64,000 bases of DNA, from positions 62,001-126,000 of the forward strand of contig CANMUS010000003.1 in NCBI GenBank assembly GCA_947501215.1. The letters run 5' to 3'. The notes beneath the pieces were generated by a model. The model saw only the letters and a program-made list of their open reading frames with translations, did no database searches and was not told the origin of the DNA. The position numbers were made by a program, and so were the translations under genes. This document shows, piece by piece, positions 27,518 through 36,551 of the stretch. This DNA is from an uncultured Erythrobacter sp. (GTDB lineage: Bacteria > Pseudomonadota > Alphaproteobacteria > Sphingomonadales > Sphingomonadaceae). The stretch's first letter is position 1; the number at the start of each line of letters is the position of its first letter.

Positions 27518-27975
27518 AAGTCCGCTACCCGATCGAGCGCGAGCCTAAGCACCAGCTTGCCGCTGCGCGCCGGCCATTCGAGTGCCTTTTCCGCATCGGG
27601 CAGCCCCTCGCAGGCGCAGGCGACGCGCCAGAGGATATCCTTCAGCCCCGGCTCCGCTTCCGCCATCGCGCCGTCGAAGCGCGACTTCGCCGATAACTGC
27701 CGCTCCGATGGCGTCAAGCCGTCGCCACCGCCGCCGTCGACACGCACCGGATCCCAGCGCATGGTCACCGACGGCGAAAGCTGCGCGCGCTCGTAATCCG
27801 CGCGGAGCCGCTCGCCCGCATCGAATTGTCGGTCGGATAGATGGCCACGCGAATGCAGCCAGGTCAGCGGTGATTCTGCGAGGTTCACGGTGACACTGCG
27901 ACGGCGGACGCGCGTGCCGCCTGTTCGGCGCGGCCCCTCGGATGTGAGTACGCGTTCGACGAGTTTGCGGGGCAT
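27502..27975 (-). CDS. DUF6456 domain-containing protein
   Basis: A 157-residue protein with an Arg/Val-rich N-terminus (MPRKLVERVLTSEG) and the DUF6456-type sequence LTWLHSRGHLSDRQFDAGERLRADYERAQL, found in Alphaproteobacteria. No biochemical role is established; the arrangement suggests a DNA-linked or regulatory protein. It is convergent with the glycosylase gene (16-bp overlap) and divergent from the XRE regulator. Confidence 0.82.
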   Translation of the reverse strand: MPRKLVERVLTSEGPRRTGGTRVRRRSVTVNLAESPLTWLHSRGHLSDRQFDAGERLRADYERAQLSPSVTMRWDPVRVDGGGGDGLTPSERQLSAKSRFDGAMAEAEPGLKDILWRVACACEGLPDAEKALEWPARSGKLVLRLALDRVADFYRIR

Positions 27976-28064
27976 CGGGTTCTCCTGTGGTTGGAAAAAC
28001 CGCTTGCGTCGAAGAGGTTCGTGTAGGAAAGTCGAAAAACCAAATCGGTTATCGGGACCAGGCG

Positions 28065-28637
28065 ATGATCAACCGCATTCGCGACATTCGCAAGCAGAAG
28101 GGCATGACCCTCGCCGACCTCGCGGCAGCCTGCGATCCGCCTACGACCCCGCAGACCGTCGGGCGGTTAGAGACGGGGATGCGCAACCTTTCCATCAAGT
28201 GGATGGACCGTATCGCCGCCGCTCTCGATGTCGACCCGGAGCTGCTGGTCCGCTCCGAGAAGGCAGCGCAGCCCCAGATCGTGGCGTCACTCGAGAAAAC
28301 CGGACCCGAAGCGCTCGCTTCACCGCGCGACGCAATCCTCGCTACCGATCTGGGCAGCGAAGGTGCGCTCATGGTGCTCGACATCGCCTACCCCCATGGC
28401 GAATACCGACCCGGCGACCAGCTATGGCTGCGCCAGCTCGACCCGTCCGAGGCCTCCCGCGCGATCAATCGCGATGTGCTGGTGCCCAAGAAGGGCGGCC
28501 GCTTCGCCTTCGGGCGGCTGATCGACCGACAGGGCAATCTGCTCGGCGTACTGCCCCCGGGACAGGGGCAAAAACAGGACGTCATCAAGGACGCGCCCTG
28601 GATTGCCGTGGCCGAAATGCTGGTCCGCAAGCTGTGA
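28065..28637 (+). CDS. XRE-family regulator with S24/LexA-like C-terminal domain
   Basis: A 190-residue DNA-binding protein. Residues 1-65 are an XRE helix-turn-helix (RIRDIRKQKGMTLADLAAAC, PQTVGRLETGMRNL). The C-terminal half (PGDQLWLRQL, then GGRFAFGRL and GNLLGVLPPG) looks like the beta-rich S24 peptidase fold but I do not see the Ser-Lys pair. ATG 28065 is preferred over an upstream in-frame Met. Its stop overlaps the glycosyltransferase GTG start (GTGA), so the two are coupled. Confidence 0.82.
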   Translation: MINRIRDIRKQKGMTLADLAAACDPPTTPQTVGRLETGMRNLSIKWMDRIAAALDVDPELLVRSEKAAQPQIVASLEKTGPEALASPRDAILATDLGSEGALMVLDIAYPHGEYRPGDQLWLRQLDPSEASRAINRDVLVPKKGGRFAFGRLIDRQGNLLGVLPPGQGQKQDVIKDAPWIAVAEMLVRKL

Positions 28638-29824
28638 GTGTCATCAAGACCCGCCGGGTTCTCTCGCTCTCGACCCTGTTCCCCAACGCCGCCCAGCCCC
28701 GCTTCGGTATCTTCGTCGCGAAATCGCTCGAAGCCCTGCAGCGCGACACGCATTGGGACGTCACGCTCGTCAACCCGATCGGACTGCCGCCAGTCGTATT
28801 CGGCCATTATCGCGACCTGCGCAAAGCTGCCGTCGACAGCCAAGAGTTCGGTCTGTCCGTCCATCGCCCCACCTTCCGGCTCATCGCCAAGGTCGGCGGA
28901 CGGCTCAACCCCGCAAGCATCGCCCGCGCCGTCTTGCCGCTGGTAGAGCGGCTCCATCGCGAAAATCCGTTCGATCTGGTCGATGCGCAATTCTTCTATC
29001 CCGACGGGCCGGCGGCGATGGCAATTGCCGAAGCGCTGGGCCTGCCCTTCACCGTGAAGGCGCGCGGGGCGGATATCCATTACTGGGGCTCGCGCAATTA
29101 CGGGCGCAAGGCGCTGCTCGAGACCGGAAAGCGTGCAACAGGCCTGCTCGCGGTGTGCGAGGCGCTGGCCGACGATATGGCGTCTTTGGGCATGCAGCGC
29201 GAGTCGATTGCGATCCACTATACGGGTCTCGACCGCGATCTGTTTCGGCCGCTGGGCCATACGGGGCTGCGGCGTACGATCGCTGGGACCTACGGCTTTC
29301 CCTACGATCCGGAGGAGCGGCTGCTAGTCACCGTCGGCGCGCTGATCGAGCGCAAGGGTCAACGCATCGTGATGAAAGCGATGGGCGATCTGCCCGACGC
29401 GCGGCTCCTGCTGGTCGGCAAGGGCGAGGAGGAAGATTGCCTCAGAAAGCTCGCGGGCGAGCTCGGCATTGCCGACCGGGTGCATTTCCTCGGCAGCCAG
29501 CCGCCGTCGAGCCTGCCGCCGATCCTGTCGGCAGCCGACGCCATGGTGCTGCCGTCGAGCAGCGAGGGGCTGGCGAACGCCTGGATTGAGGCGCTCGCCT
29601 GCGGCACGCCGCTGGTGATCACCGATGCCGGAGGCGCGCGCGAGGTGGTGCAATCGCCCGATGCGGGGGTGATTGTCGCCCGCACACCCCGTGCCGTGCG
29701 CGAAGGCATCCATCGCGTTCTCGATCGGCCGCGCGATCCGCAAAAGGTTGCGCAGACGGTCGAGAATTTCAGCTGGGAGGCCAATGGCAAGGCCTTGGCC
29801 GCCTATTACGATACGCTGGTCTAG
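28634..29824 (+). CDS. Glycosyltransferase family 4 protein
   Basis: A 396-residue GT-B enzyme transferring a sugar from a nucleotide donor, probably to a lipid or exopolysaccharide. N-terminal domain with VLSLSTLFPNAAQP; C-terminal GT4 domain with VTVGALIERKGQ and the acidic EX7E-type region in SSEGLANAWIEALACGTPLV. GTG start at 28634 sits on the regulator's stop. An earlier start would swallow the regulator in another frame and is rejected. Its end is 9 bp from the convergent secF stop. Confidence 0.9.
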   Translation: MSVIKTRRVLSLSTLFPNAAQPRFGIFVAKSLEALQRDTHWDVTLVNPIGLPPVVFGHYRDLRKAAVDSQEFGLSVHRPTFRLIAKVGGRLNPASIARAVLPLVERLHRENPFDLVDAQFFYPDGPAAMAIAEALGLPFTVKARGADIHYWGSRNYGRKALLETGKRATGLLAVCEALADDMASLGMQRESIAIHYTGLDRDLFRPLGHTGLRRTIAGTYGFPYDPEERLLVTVGALIERKGQRIVMKAMGDLPDARLLLVGKGEEEDCLRKLAGELGIADRVHFLGSQPPSSLPPILSAADAMVLPSSSEGLANAWIEALACGTPLVITDAGGAREVVQSPDAGVIVARTPRAVREGIHRVLDRPRDPQKVAQTVENFSWEANGKALAAYYDTLV

Positions 29825-29833
29825 CCCCGCACC

Positions 29834-30811
29834 CTAGACGACGCCGCGTGCTTTCTTCTCCTGCACGTCGGCAACCGTCTCCTCCGGCACGAAGCTGTCG
29901 CTGGTGACACCAAGCCAGACCAGGATCGGCGCGGCCATATAGACCGAGCTGTATGTCCCCACGAACAGGCCGAGCGTGATGCCTGCAACCATGCCGAACA
30001 GGCTGGCCGGGCCAAAGATGAGCAACGGCAACAGCGCAACGAACAGCGTCAGCGAGGTCATCACGGTACGCGCCAGCGTCTCGTTCACAGACAGGTCCAG
30101 CAGCTCGGGCAGCGGCATCTTGCGATACTTCTTCAGGTTCTCGCGGATACGGTCGTAGATGACGATGGTATCGTTCAGCGAATAACCGATAATCGCGAGG
30201 ATCGCGGCAATGATCTGCAGGCTGAATTCCAGCTGGAAGAGCGCGAACATGCCCAGCGTCAGGCTGACGTCGTGAAACAGTGCGAAGAGCGCGCCGACGC
30301 CGAATTGCCATTCGAACCGGATCCAGATGTAGAGCGCGATCGCGGCCATGGCAGCCAGCAACGCATAGATCGCAGTCATGCGGAACTCGCCCGACACCTT
30401 GCCGGACACATTGTCGTTCCCGTCGAGGCGGAAGTCGGGATATTCCGCCTGCAACGTGCTCACGACCTCATTGGCGGCTTCCTGCGCGGCTTCCTGATCG
30501 GCAGCAACATCGTCGGGCAAGCGCACGCGGATCGAGACCTGGTTGTCCTCGCCGAAGCGCTGGACGACGGGGGAACCATAGCCGAGCGCTTCGACGTCGT
30601 CGCGCAGCTGCGCCACCGGTGCCTCGGCGCTTTGCGTGAAGGTGGCGCGCACTTCCAAGCCGCCAGCGAAATCGACGCCGTAATTGAGGCCCTTGGTCAT
30701 CACCAGCGCCCAGCTCGCCGCGATCAGCAGGATACTGACCACGAAGAACGGGATGCGCCACTTGAGGAACTTGATGTTCGTATTGTCGGGGACGAGTTTT
30801 AGAAGTCGCAT
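29834..30811 (-). CDS. secF: Protein translocase subunit SecF
   Basis: A 325-residue RND-type inner-membrane protein working with SecD to drive late protein export. GVDFAGGLEVRATF is the conserved SecF loop, with 6 membrane segments including the GYSLNDTIVIYDRIREN helix and the C-terminal GTYSSVYMAAPILVW. It follows secD by 13 bp in a yajC-secD-secF operon. Confidence 0.96.
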   Translation of the reverse strand: MRLLKLVPDNTNIKFLKWRIPFFVVSILLIAASWALVMTKGLNYGVDFAGGLEVRATFTQSAEAPVAQLRDDVEALGYGSPVVQRFGEDNQVSIRVRLPDDVAADQEAAQEAANEVVSTLQAEYPDFRLDGNDNVSGKVSGEFRMTAIYALLAAMAAIALYIWIRFEWQFGVGALFALFHDVSLTLGMFALFQLEFSLQIIAAILAIIGYSLNDTIVIYDRIRENLKKYRKMPLPELLDLSVNETLARTVMTSLTLFVALLPLLIFGPASLFGMVAGITLGLFVGTYSSVYMAAPILVWLGVTSDSFVPEETVADVQEKKARGVV

Positions 30812-30824
30812 ATCTCGCCTCCTC

Positions 30825-32423
30825 CTATAGGTTCAGATCGCTGGGCCGCGCCTTGCGCAGCCAGGCGGCGACCCACATGCGGGTGAGCGTCACCGCGGTG
30901 AAGACGCTGGTAAACAGGCCGATGATCAGCACCACCGCAAAGCCGCGGATCGGGCCGGAGCCGAACAGGAACAGCAATACACCAGCGATGAAGTTGGTGA
31001 CATTCGCATCGTAAATGGCGCGGCTGGCTTCCTTGTAGCCGGTTTCGACCGCAGCGACCACGCGGCGGCCCCGCGCGCGTTCTTCGCGGATACGCTCGTT
31101 GATCAGCACGTTGGCGTCCACCGCCGCGCCGATGGTGAGTACGAAGCCGGCGATGCCCGGCAGGGTCAGCGTGGTGCCAAGCCCCGCCATGATCCCGAGC
31201 AACATCAATATGTTGATGACCAGAGCTATCGTCGCATAGACCCCGAAGCGGCCGTAGCTCGCGATCATCAGCGCGATGACCAGCAGCGAGCCGATGGCCA
31301 TGGCCAGCATGCCGCTGCGGATCGAGTCGGCGCCAAGATCGGGTCCGACGGTGCGTTCCTCGACCACGGCCAGCTCCACCGGCAGTGCGCCGGAGCGCAG
31401 CGAGATGGCGAGGCGGTTAGCCGTTTCGACGCTGAATCCACCGGAAATCTGCGCGGTCCCGCCACGGATCGGTTCGTTGATATTGGGGGCGGACAAGACC
31501 TGTCCATCGAGTATGATAGCGAAGGGTTTACCGACGTTTTCGGTCGTCAGCTTGGCAAAGCGACGGCCGCCATCGCTATCGAACTGGATTGTAACCACAG
31601 GTTCGTTGGTCTGCGGATCGAAGCTTTGCTGCGCGCCGGTGAGATTGTCGCCGCGGATACCACCCAGGCGACGCACGGCGAGATTCTGCCCGGCAAAGTC
31701 GGAGGTCTCGGCGTATGGATAAATCTCGCTTCCCGGAGGCGCGCGTCCTTCGGCCACATCGCTCGGCAGGGCGTTCTGGTCGACCAGCTTGAATTCCAGC
31801 TCGGCCGTTTCACCCAGCAGCGCCTTCAACTGGTCCGGATCTTCGAGACCCGGCACCTGCACCACGATACGTGTATCGCCCTGGCGGATAATCGTCGGTT
31901 CGCGCGTGCCGAGTTCGTCGATACGCTTGCGGATGACCTCGATCGCGCTTTCCATCGCGTCGTTCACGGCAGTATCGGTGCCGTCTGCCGTGGGCGAGAG
32001 GATCATGCGATTGCCGTCCTCCATCGTCAGATCCCACTCGCGAACGAGGCCGGTTCCGTTGATCGACGGCAGCATGACTTCGCGCGCCTGGTCCATCTGC
32101 GAGGGATCGTCGAGGATGAAGCTCAGCTGCCCGCCACGGGTCGAAACGTCGCCGATGCGGATGCGCGGCTCGGCATTGCGCATCAGGCTGCGGACGTTCT
32201 CCTCCATGTTCTCGAGCCGCTGCGCCGCGACATCGGCGGGATCGGCTTCCAGGAGGATGTGGCTACCGCCGGCAAGGTCGAGGCCGAGGTTGACCATCGG
32301 CTGCGGCAGCGCGTCGGGCCAGCGAACGCTGGTCGCCGACAGCAGCGAGGGCAGCGCAGCGAGCATGGCGATGATCGCGATGGACCACAGCCAGACCTTA
32401 CGCCAGGTGGGAAAATCGAGCAT
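30825..32423 (-). CDS. secD: Protein translocase subunit SecD
   Basis: A 532-residue partner of SecF. N-terminal TM then NLGLDLAGGSHILLE (D1), the large periplasmic P1 domain with FLG-like RKRIDELGTREPTIIRQG, and C-terminal TM bundle with GIAGFVLTIGAAVDANVLI and RGRRVVAAVETGYKEASR. It is 19 bp after yajC on the same strand. Confidence 0.96.
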   Translation of the reverse strand: MLDFPTWRKVWLWSIAIIAMLAALPSLLSATSVRWPDALPQPMVNLGLDLAGGSHILLEADPADVAAQRLENMEENVRSLMRNAEPRIRIGDVSTRGGQLSFILDDPSQMDQAREVMLPSINGTGLVREWDLTMEDGNRMILSPTADGTDTAVNDAMESAIEVIRKRIDELGTREPTIIRQGDTRIVVQVPGLEDPDQLKALLGETAELEFKLVDQNALPSDVAEGRAPPGSEIYPYAETSDFAGQNLAVRRLGGIRGDNLTGAQQSFDPQTNEPVVTIQFDSDGGRRFAKLTTENVGKPFAIILDGQVLSAPNINEPIRGGTAQISGGFSVETANRLAISLRSGALPVELAVVEERTVGPDLGADSIRSGMLAMAIGSLLVIALMIASYGRFGVYATIALVINILMLLGIMAGLGTTLTLPGIAGFVLTIGAAVDANVLINERIREERARGRRVVAAVETGYKEASRAIYDANVTNFIAGVLLFLFGSGPIRGFAVVLIIGLFTSVFTAVTLTRMWVAAWLRKARPSDLNL

Positions 32424-32442
32424 GTTTGCTTTGGTCCCCGGC

Positions 32443-32769
32443 TCAGTCGTTTGCAGCGGGCTTGCCGCGCGAGGACAGCACTTCGCCGATGGTGGTGCGG
32501 ACTGCTTTCACGGTCATGCCCTTGGCGAGTTCGACATGGACGAAGTGATCCTCGACCTTGGTGATCTTGCCGACGAGGCCGCCCTGCGTGACGACTTCAT
32601 CGCCCTTCTGGAGGCCGGCGACACGCTCGCGATGCTGCTTCTGCTGGCGCATCTGCGGCCGGATGATCAGGAACCAGAGGATCAGCAGCATGCCGAGCGG
32701 CAGGATCCAGCCGGTCCATGCGGGAGGCGCGCTTCCAGCGGAACCGGCGGCGGCAAGAAGATCGAGCAT
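32443..32769 (-). CDS. yajC: Preprotein translocase subunit YajC
   Basis: A 108-residue single-TM protein of the SecDF-YajC complex. MLDLLAAAGSAGSAPPAW leads into a TM (ILPLGMLLILWFLIIRPQ), then the cytoplasmic GLQKGDEVVTQGGLVGKI motif. ATG 32769 fits the family length; an upstream in-frame Met would add a non-conserved extension. Confidence 0.94.
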   Translation of the reverse strand: MLDLLAAAGSAGSAPPAWTGWILPLGMLLILWFLIIRPQMRQQKQHRERVAGLQKGDEVVTQGGLVGKITKVEDHFVHVELAKGMTVKAVRTTIGEVLSSRGKPAAND

Positions 32770-32989
32770 TGAAATATACCTGTCGAAATGAATGAACGAC
32801 CGGTCGCAGATGGGCGGCGAACGCAGGCCGTTCAAGCCCGCCCCGCACCCTCACGTCCGAAGTGCGGGCGCGGTTAGCAGCAATGCCGGGCACTAGCAAC
32901 GAATTGGACGCGAGGCCGTGTGCAAACTTGCACAGACAGGCGCTTGCCATGCACGGACGTGCCGCCTATAGGGCCGCCTCCACTGGTTT

Positions 32990-33066
32990 CGGGATGTAGC
33001 GCAGCCTGGTAGCGCACCATACTGGGGGTGTGGGGGTCGCTGGTTCGAATCCAGTCATCCCGACCA
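32990..33066 (+). tRNA. tRNA-Pro (anticodon GGG)
   Basis: 77 nt with acceptor CGGGATG/CATCCCG, discriminator A and encoded CCA. The anticodon stem CCATA/TGTGG encloses CTGGGGG with anticodon GGG, and the T arm reads CTGGTTCGAATCCAG. Conserved CGGGATG 5' end is typical of tRNA-Pro. Confidence 0.96.
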
Positions 33067-33200
33067 GTGGTTTCCCTCCTTTCGAACAGTTTTTGCCAGC
33101 GGTGCCGCTTCGCCGCCGGCCACGCATCCTTGGAACCCCTTTCCTACACGAACCGATCTGGTTAGCTATCGCTCCGTTCCTAACCGACGGAGACAGCGCC

Positions 33201-33614
33201 ATGCCCCTCATCGATTCGCTCATCGGCCCAATCGCCTCGATCATCGACAAGGTGGTCCCGGACAAGGAAGCGCGCGCCAAGGCCAAGCTCGAACTCATCG
33301 CCTTGGAGGGAACGCAGGAACTGAAGGCCATCGAAGCGCGCCTCTCCGCCATCGTCGCCGAGGCGCAGAGCGCCGATCCCTGGACCAGCCGCGCCCGCCC
33401 CAGCTTCCTCTACGTGATGTATGCGCTGATCCTCTTCAGCGTGCCGATGGGCGTGATCGCCGCCTTCGACGCGCAGGCCGCGCACGACATCGGCACCGGC
33501 ATGACCCGCTATCTCGCGGCGCTGCCGGATGCGCTGTATGCGCTGTTTGGCACGGGCTACCTCGGCTACACGGCGGCGCGGCAGTGGGGGAAGGTGAAGG
33601 GAACTGACCAGTAA
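33201..33614 (+). CDS. 3TM holin of gene-transfer-agent type
   Basis: A 137-residue protein resembling the GTA_holin_3TM family, which permeabilises the inner membrane so that a phage-like lysin can act. The N-terminal half is amphipathic and charged (KVVPDKEARAKAKLELIAL), followed by three hydrophobic segments from about residue 69 (SFLYVMYALILFSVPMGVIA, ALPDALYALFGTGYLGYTAA). ATG 33201 follows GGAG. No capsid, terminase or lysin gene lies beside it; it sits 135 bp after tRNA-Pro. Confidence 0.8.
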   Translation: MPLIDSLIGPIASIIDKVVPDKEARAKAKLELIALEGTQELKAIEARLSAIVAEAQSADPWTSRARPSFLYVMYALILFSVPMGVIAAFDAQAAHDIGTGMTRYLAALPDALYALFGTGYLGYTAARQWGKVKGTDQ

Positions 33615-33676
33615 TGGTATCGTGATTGCGCGTGTTGGCTGGTCTACCAACATAAGACTTAAATCAGCCGCCCAAA

Positions 33677-33710
33677 CCCGCTCAGCCTGAGCTTGTCGAA
33701 GGCCACGCGC
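33677..33710 (-). repeat. Left 34-bp inverted repeat of the GIY-YIG element
   Basis: Contains GCTCAGCCTGAGC followed by TTGTCGAAGGCCACGCGC. Identical to the reverse complement of the right copy over 34 bp. It encodes the C-terminal AWPSTSSG of the nuclease frame. Confidence 0.9.
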
Positions 33711-34010
33711 TATCCTTAGCTCCAAGCACCATTACATTTGCCGGTTCCGGGCGAGCACCCAGATCCTTTCCCAATCTGGCGATAAGGGCCCGCTTTTTTG
33801 CCCTGCTCCAGCCTTTGAACTGCCGCTCAGCATCGAAAGTTCGTCGCGCGTGGAGAAATCCTGCGACCATTCGAGCAAGACAGGCAGCCGACCGGCGGCG
33901 TACCCGCCTAGCGTCTCGGAGCGATTTTGCGCCACGCGGTATTCCAAGTCTTCGGTGTGCCCGACGTAACTGCCATCGTGGCAGCGCAGCAGATAGTCGA
34001 AGAACGTCAT
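33682..34010 (-). pseudogene. GIY-YIG nuclease, frameshifted
   Basis: Small GIY-YIG endonuclease-like gene split into two frames. First frame from ATG 34010: DYLLRCHDGSYVGHTEDLEYR carries the GIY/YIG strands as DYL and YVG, followed by GGYAAGRLPVLLEWSQDFSTRDE. The second frame continues the family sequence as FDAERQFKGWSRAKKRALIA and ends at 33682. A missing base near 33838-33842 (GACGAA then CTTTCGAT) explains the switch. Other members of this stand-alone family are about 90-110 residues. A sequencing error is possible. Confidence 0.8.
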
Positions 34011-34028
34011 CCCTTGCCTTCAGGATTG

Positions 34029-34062
34029 GCGCGTGGCCTTCGACAAGCTCAGGCTGAGCGGG
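34029..34062 (+). repeat. Right 34-bp inverted repeat of the GIY-YIG element
   Basis: GCGCGTGGCCTTCGACAAGC followed by TCAGGCTGAGCGGG. It lies 19 bp upstream of the nuclease start codon, so it could be in the transcript leader or promoter of that gene. Confidence 0.9.
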
Positions 34063-34160
34063 GTGGGAAAATAACAGCTAAGCTATTAATAACGCCGCTG
34101 ATGGGATCTTAAGCTGGCTGCCACCTTCTCACCCACCCGTTCTCCCGCTAACCCACTCCC

Positions 34161-34595
34161 ATGACGCCCACCGTCTTCGTCCTCAACGGCCCGAACCTCA
34201 ACCTCCTCGGCACGCGCGAGCCGGAGATTTACGGCTCCGACACGCTCGACGATATCGCCCGGATGCTCGAGGAGAAGGCGCAGGAGCTCGGCCTTGCCAT
34301 CGACATGCGGCAGACCAATCACGAGGGCGTGCTGGTCGACTGGCTGCACGAGGCGCGCGAGGCCGGGGCGAAGGCGGTTTTGCTCAATGCCGGGGCCTAT
34401 ACCCACACCTCCATCGCGCTTCTGGACGCGATCAAGGCGATCGGCGTGCCGGTGATCGAAGTGCACCTCTCCGACCCCGCGAAACGCGAGGAATTCCGCC
34501 ACATATCCTATGTCGGAATGGGCGCGGTGGACGAGGTCAAGGGCCTGGGCCCCCGCGGCTATGCCGTAGCGTTGGAGAAGGCTGCGGCACTCTAA
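34161..34595 (+). CDS. aroQ: Type II 3-dehydroquinate dehydratase
   Basis: A 144-residue dodecameric enzyme converting 3-dehydroquinate to 3-dehydroshikimate. [20 protein letters not shown] holds catalytic Tyr24, NHEGVLVDW the substrate-binding part, [16 protein letters not shown] and IEVHLSDP the His region. ATG 34161 fits. It begins the aroQ-accB-accC operon, a common alphaproteobacterial order. Confidence 0.96.
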   Translation: MTPTVFVLNGPNLNLLGTREPEIYGSDTLDDIARMLEEKAQELGLAIDMRQTNHEGVLVDWLHEAREAGAKAVLLNAGAYTHTSIALLDAIKAIGVPVIEVHLSDPAKREEFRHISYVGMGAVDEVKGLGPRGYAVALEKAAAL

Positions 34596-34668
34596 AACCA
34601 AACCGCCACCCCTTGTCTTGCGCGCCGCTGCGGCGCATAGGCGCTGCAAAGCTACAACAAGGGTAACC

Positions 34669-35163
34669 ATGGCCGATCACAAGGGCAGCGCCGGCAAGTC
34701 CGGTATGAACATCGACATCGTAATGGTCCGCGAACTGGCGGAAATGCTGGCCGACACCGGCCTCACCGAAATCGAAGTGGAAGACGGCGACCGCATGATC
34801 CGCGTATCGCGCGGCGGCGGCGTGGCGATGGCTCCGGCGCAGGTGGCCGCTCCGGCAGCGTTACCCGCAGCCGCTCCCGCCCCTGCATCTGCCGCTCCCA
34901 CCCCTGAAGCGGCGCCCGCTGCGGATCATGCCGGTGCAATCAAATCGCCCATGGTCGGCACCGTCTATCTCGCGCCCGAGCCGGGAGCGTCGGACTTCGT
35001 CAAGGTCGGCGACAGCGTGAAGGAAGGCCAGACCCTCGTCATCGTCGAGGCGATGAAGGTGATGAACCCGATAACTGCCGACAAAGCCGGCACGGTCAAG
35101 GCGATCCTCGTCGAGAACGCCCAGCCGGTCGAATTCGACCAGCCGCTCGTCGTCATCGGCTGA
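34669..35163 (+). CDS. accB: Biotin carboxyl carrier protein of acetyl-CoA carboxylase
   Basis: A 164-residue carrier for biotin in fatty acid synthesis. N-terminal helical part, an Ala/Pro-rich linker at about 55-85, then the biotinyl domain ([16 protein letters not shown]) with biotin site Lys130 in [12 protein letters not shown] 34669 chosen because the conserved N-terminus ([16 protein letters not shown]) follows closely; the gap to aroQ is 73 bp and accC starts 8 bp after its stop. Confidence 0.96.
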   Translation: MADHKGSAGKSGMNIDIVMVRELAEMLADTGLTEIEVEDGDRMIRVSRGGGVAMAPAQVAAPAALPAAAPAPASAAPTPEAAPAADHAGAIKSPMVGTVYLAPEPGASDFVKVGDSVKEGQTLVIVEAMKVMNPITADKAGTVKAILVENAQPVEFDQPLVVIG

Positions 35164-35171
35164 GGTTTCCC

Positions 35172-36524
35172 GTGTCAGATATCAAACGTATCCTCATCGC
35201 CAATCGCGGCGAAATCGCGCTGCGTATCCACCGCGCGGCGCATGAAATGGGCATCGAGACGGTCGCGGTGCACTCCACCGCCGACGCCGATGCGATGCAC
35301 GTCCGCCTCGCCGACCATGCGATCTGCATCGGCCCGCCAAGCGCGACCGACAGCTATCTCAACATTGCCAACATCATCTCGGCCGCGGAAATCGCCGAAG
35401 CGGATGCGATCCACCCGGGCTACGGCTTCCTCTCCGAAAACGCCAAGTTCGCCGAGATCGTCGAGGCACACGACATCAAGTGGATCGGCCCCAAGCCCGA
35501 ACACATCCGCACCATGGGCGACAAGGTCGCAGCCAAGAAGAGCGCCGGCGACCTCGGCCTGCCTTTGGTGCCCGGCTCCGCAGGCGCGGTCTCCGACGTC
35601 GACGAGGCGCGCGAGATCGCCGAGGAGATCGGCTATCCCGTCATCATCAAGGCCGCCAGCGGCGGCGGCGGGCGCGGGATGAAGGTCTGCGAGAGCGAGG
35701 ACCAGCTCGAAACGCTGATGCAGCAGGCCGGCAGCGAGGCGAAGGCCGCCTTCGGCGATGCCACCGTCTATATCGAAAAATACCTCGGCAATCCGCGGCA
35801 CATCGAGTTCCAGGTGTTCGGCGACGGCGAAGGCAATGCCATTCACCTGGGCGAACGCGACTGCTCGCTCCAGCGGCGACACCAGAAGGTGCTCGAGGAA
35901 GCGCCCTCCCCCGTCATCACCCACGAAGAGCGCATGCGCATGGGCGAAGTCTGCTCGAAGGCGATGCGCGACATGGGCTATCGCGGCGCGGGCACGATCG
36001 AATTCCTGTGGGAAAACGGCGAGTTCTACTTCATCGAGATGAACACCCGCCTGCAGGTGGAGCACCCGGTCACCGAGGCCATTACCGGCGTCGACCTGGT
36101 GCGCGAACAGATCCGCATCGCGGCGGGCAAGTCCCTGTCGGTCACGCAGGACGAGATCGAATTCAAGGGCCACGCGATCGAGTGCCGCATCAATGCGGAA
36201 GACCCATTCACCTTCGCGCCCAGCCCCGGCAAGGTCACTCATTATCACCCTGCCGGCGGCATGCATGTGCGCGTCGATAGCGGTCTCTACGCCGGCTACT
36301 CGATCCCGCCTTACTACGACAGCATGATCGCCAAGCTGATCGTCTACGGCCGAGACCGCGACCGCTGCATGATGCGCCTGAAGCGCGCGCTGGAAGAGAT
36401 GGTGGTCGAGGGTGTGAAAACGAACATCCCGCTGCACCAGGAACTGCTGCTGCAGGAGGACGTCCGGACCGGCGACTACACGATCAAATGGCTCGAGAAC
36501 TGGCTGAAGGAGCGCGAGGATTAG
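35172..36524 (+). CDS. accC: Biotin carboxylase subunit of acetyl-CoA carboxylase
   Basis: A 450-residue ATP-grasp enzyme that carboxylates biotin on Acc[20 protein letters not shown] is the N-terminal domain, [11 protein letters not shown] the ATP Gly-rich loop, [18 protein letters not shown] the active-site strand. Start is GTG 35172 (GTGTCAGAT) just 8 bp after accB. Full length and all signatures present. Confidence 0.97.
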   Translation: MSDIKRILIANRGEIALRIHRAAHEMGIETVAVHSTADADAMHVRLADHAICIGPPSATDSYLNIANIISAAEIAEADAIHPGYGFLSENAKFAEIVEAHDIKWIGPKPEHIRTMGDKVAAKKSAGDLGLPLVPGSAGAVSDVDEAREIAEEIGYPVIIKAASGGGGRGMKVCESEDQLETLMQQAGSEAKAAFGDATVYIEKYLGNPRHIEFQVFGDGEGNAIHLGERDCSLQRRHQKVLEEAPSPVITHEERMRMGEVCSKAMRDMGYRGAGTIEFLWENGEFYFIEMNTRLQVEHPVTEAITGVDLVREQIRIAAGKSLSVTQDEIEFKGHAIECRINAEDPFTFAPSPGKVTHYHPAGGMHVRVDSGLYAGYSIPPYYDSMIAKLIVYGRDRDRCMMRLKRALEEMVVEGVKTNIPLHQELLLQEDVRTGDYTIKWLENWLKERED

Positions 36525-36551
36525 GGAACCTCGCGCATCGCAGCCAGATAT

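Larger units (their letters stand above)
33677..34062. mobile_element. 386-bp inverted-repeat-flanked GIY-YIG element
   Basis: Perfect 34-bp inverted repeats (33677-33710 and 34029-34062) enclose 318 bp almost fully occupied by a GIY-YIG nuclease gene, whose last codons and stop lie inside the left repeat. Each repeat contains the palindrome GCTCAGCCTGAGC and the CTTCGACAAGCTCAG core also found at hrpB. No target-site duplication is visible outside. Whether this moves, or is a nuclease-linked repeat cluster, is inference. Confidence 0.6.

Noticed and set aside
27890..28633. A 248-codon extension upstream of the glycosyltransferase
   Set aside because: It overlaps the XRE regulator in another frame and shows no family sequence until the GTG at 28634.
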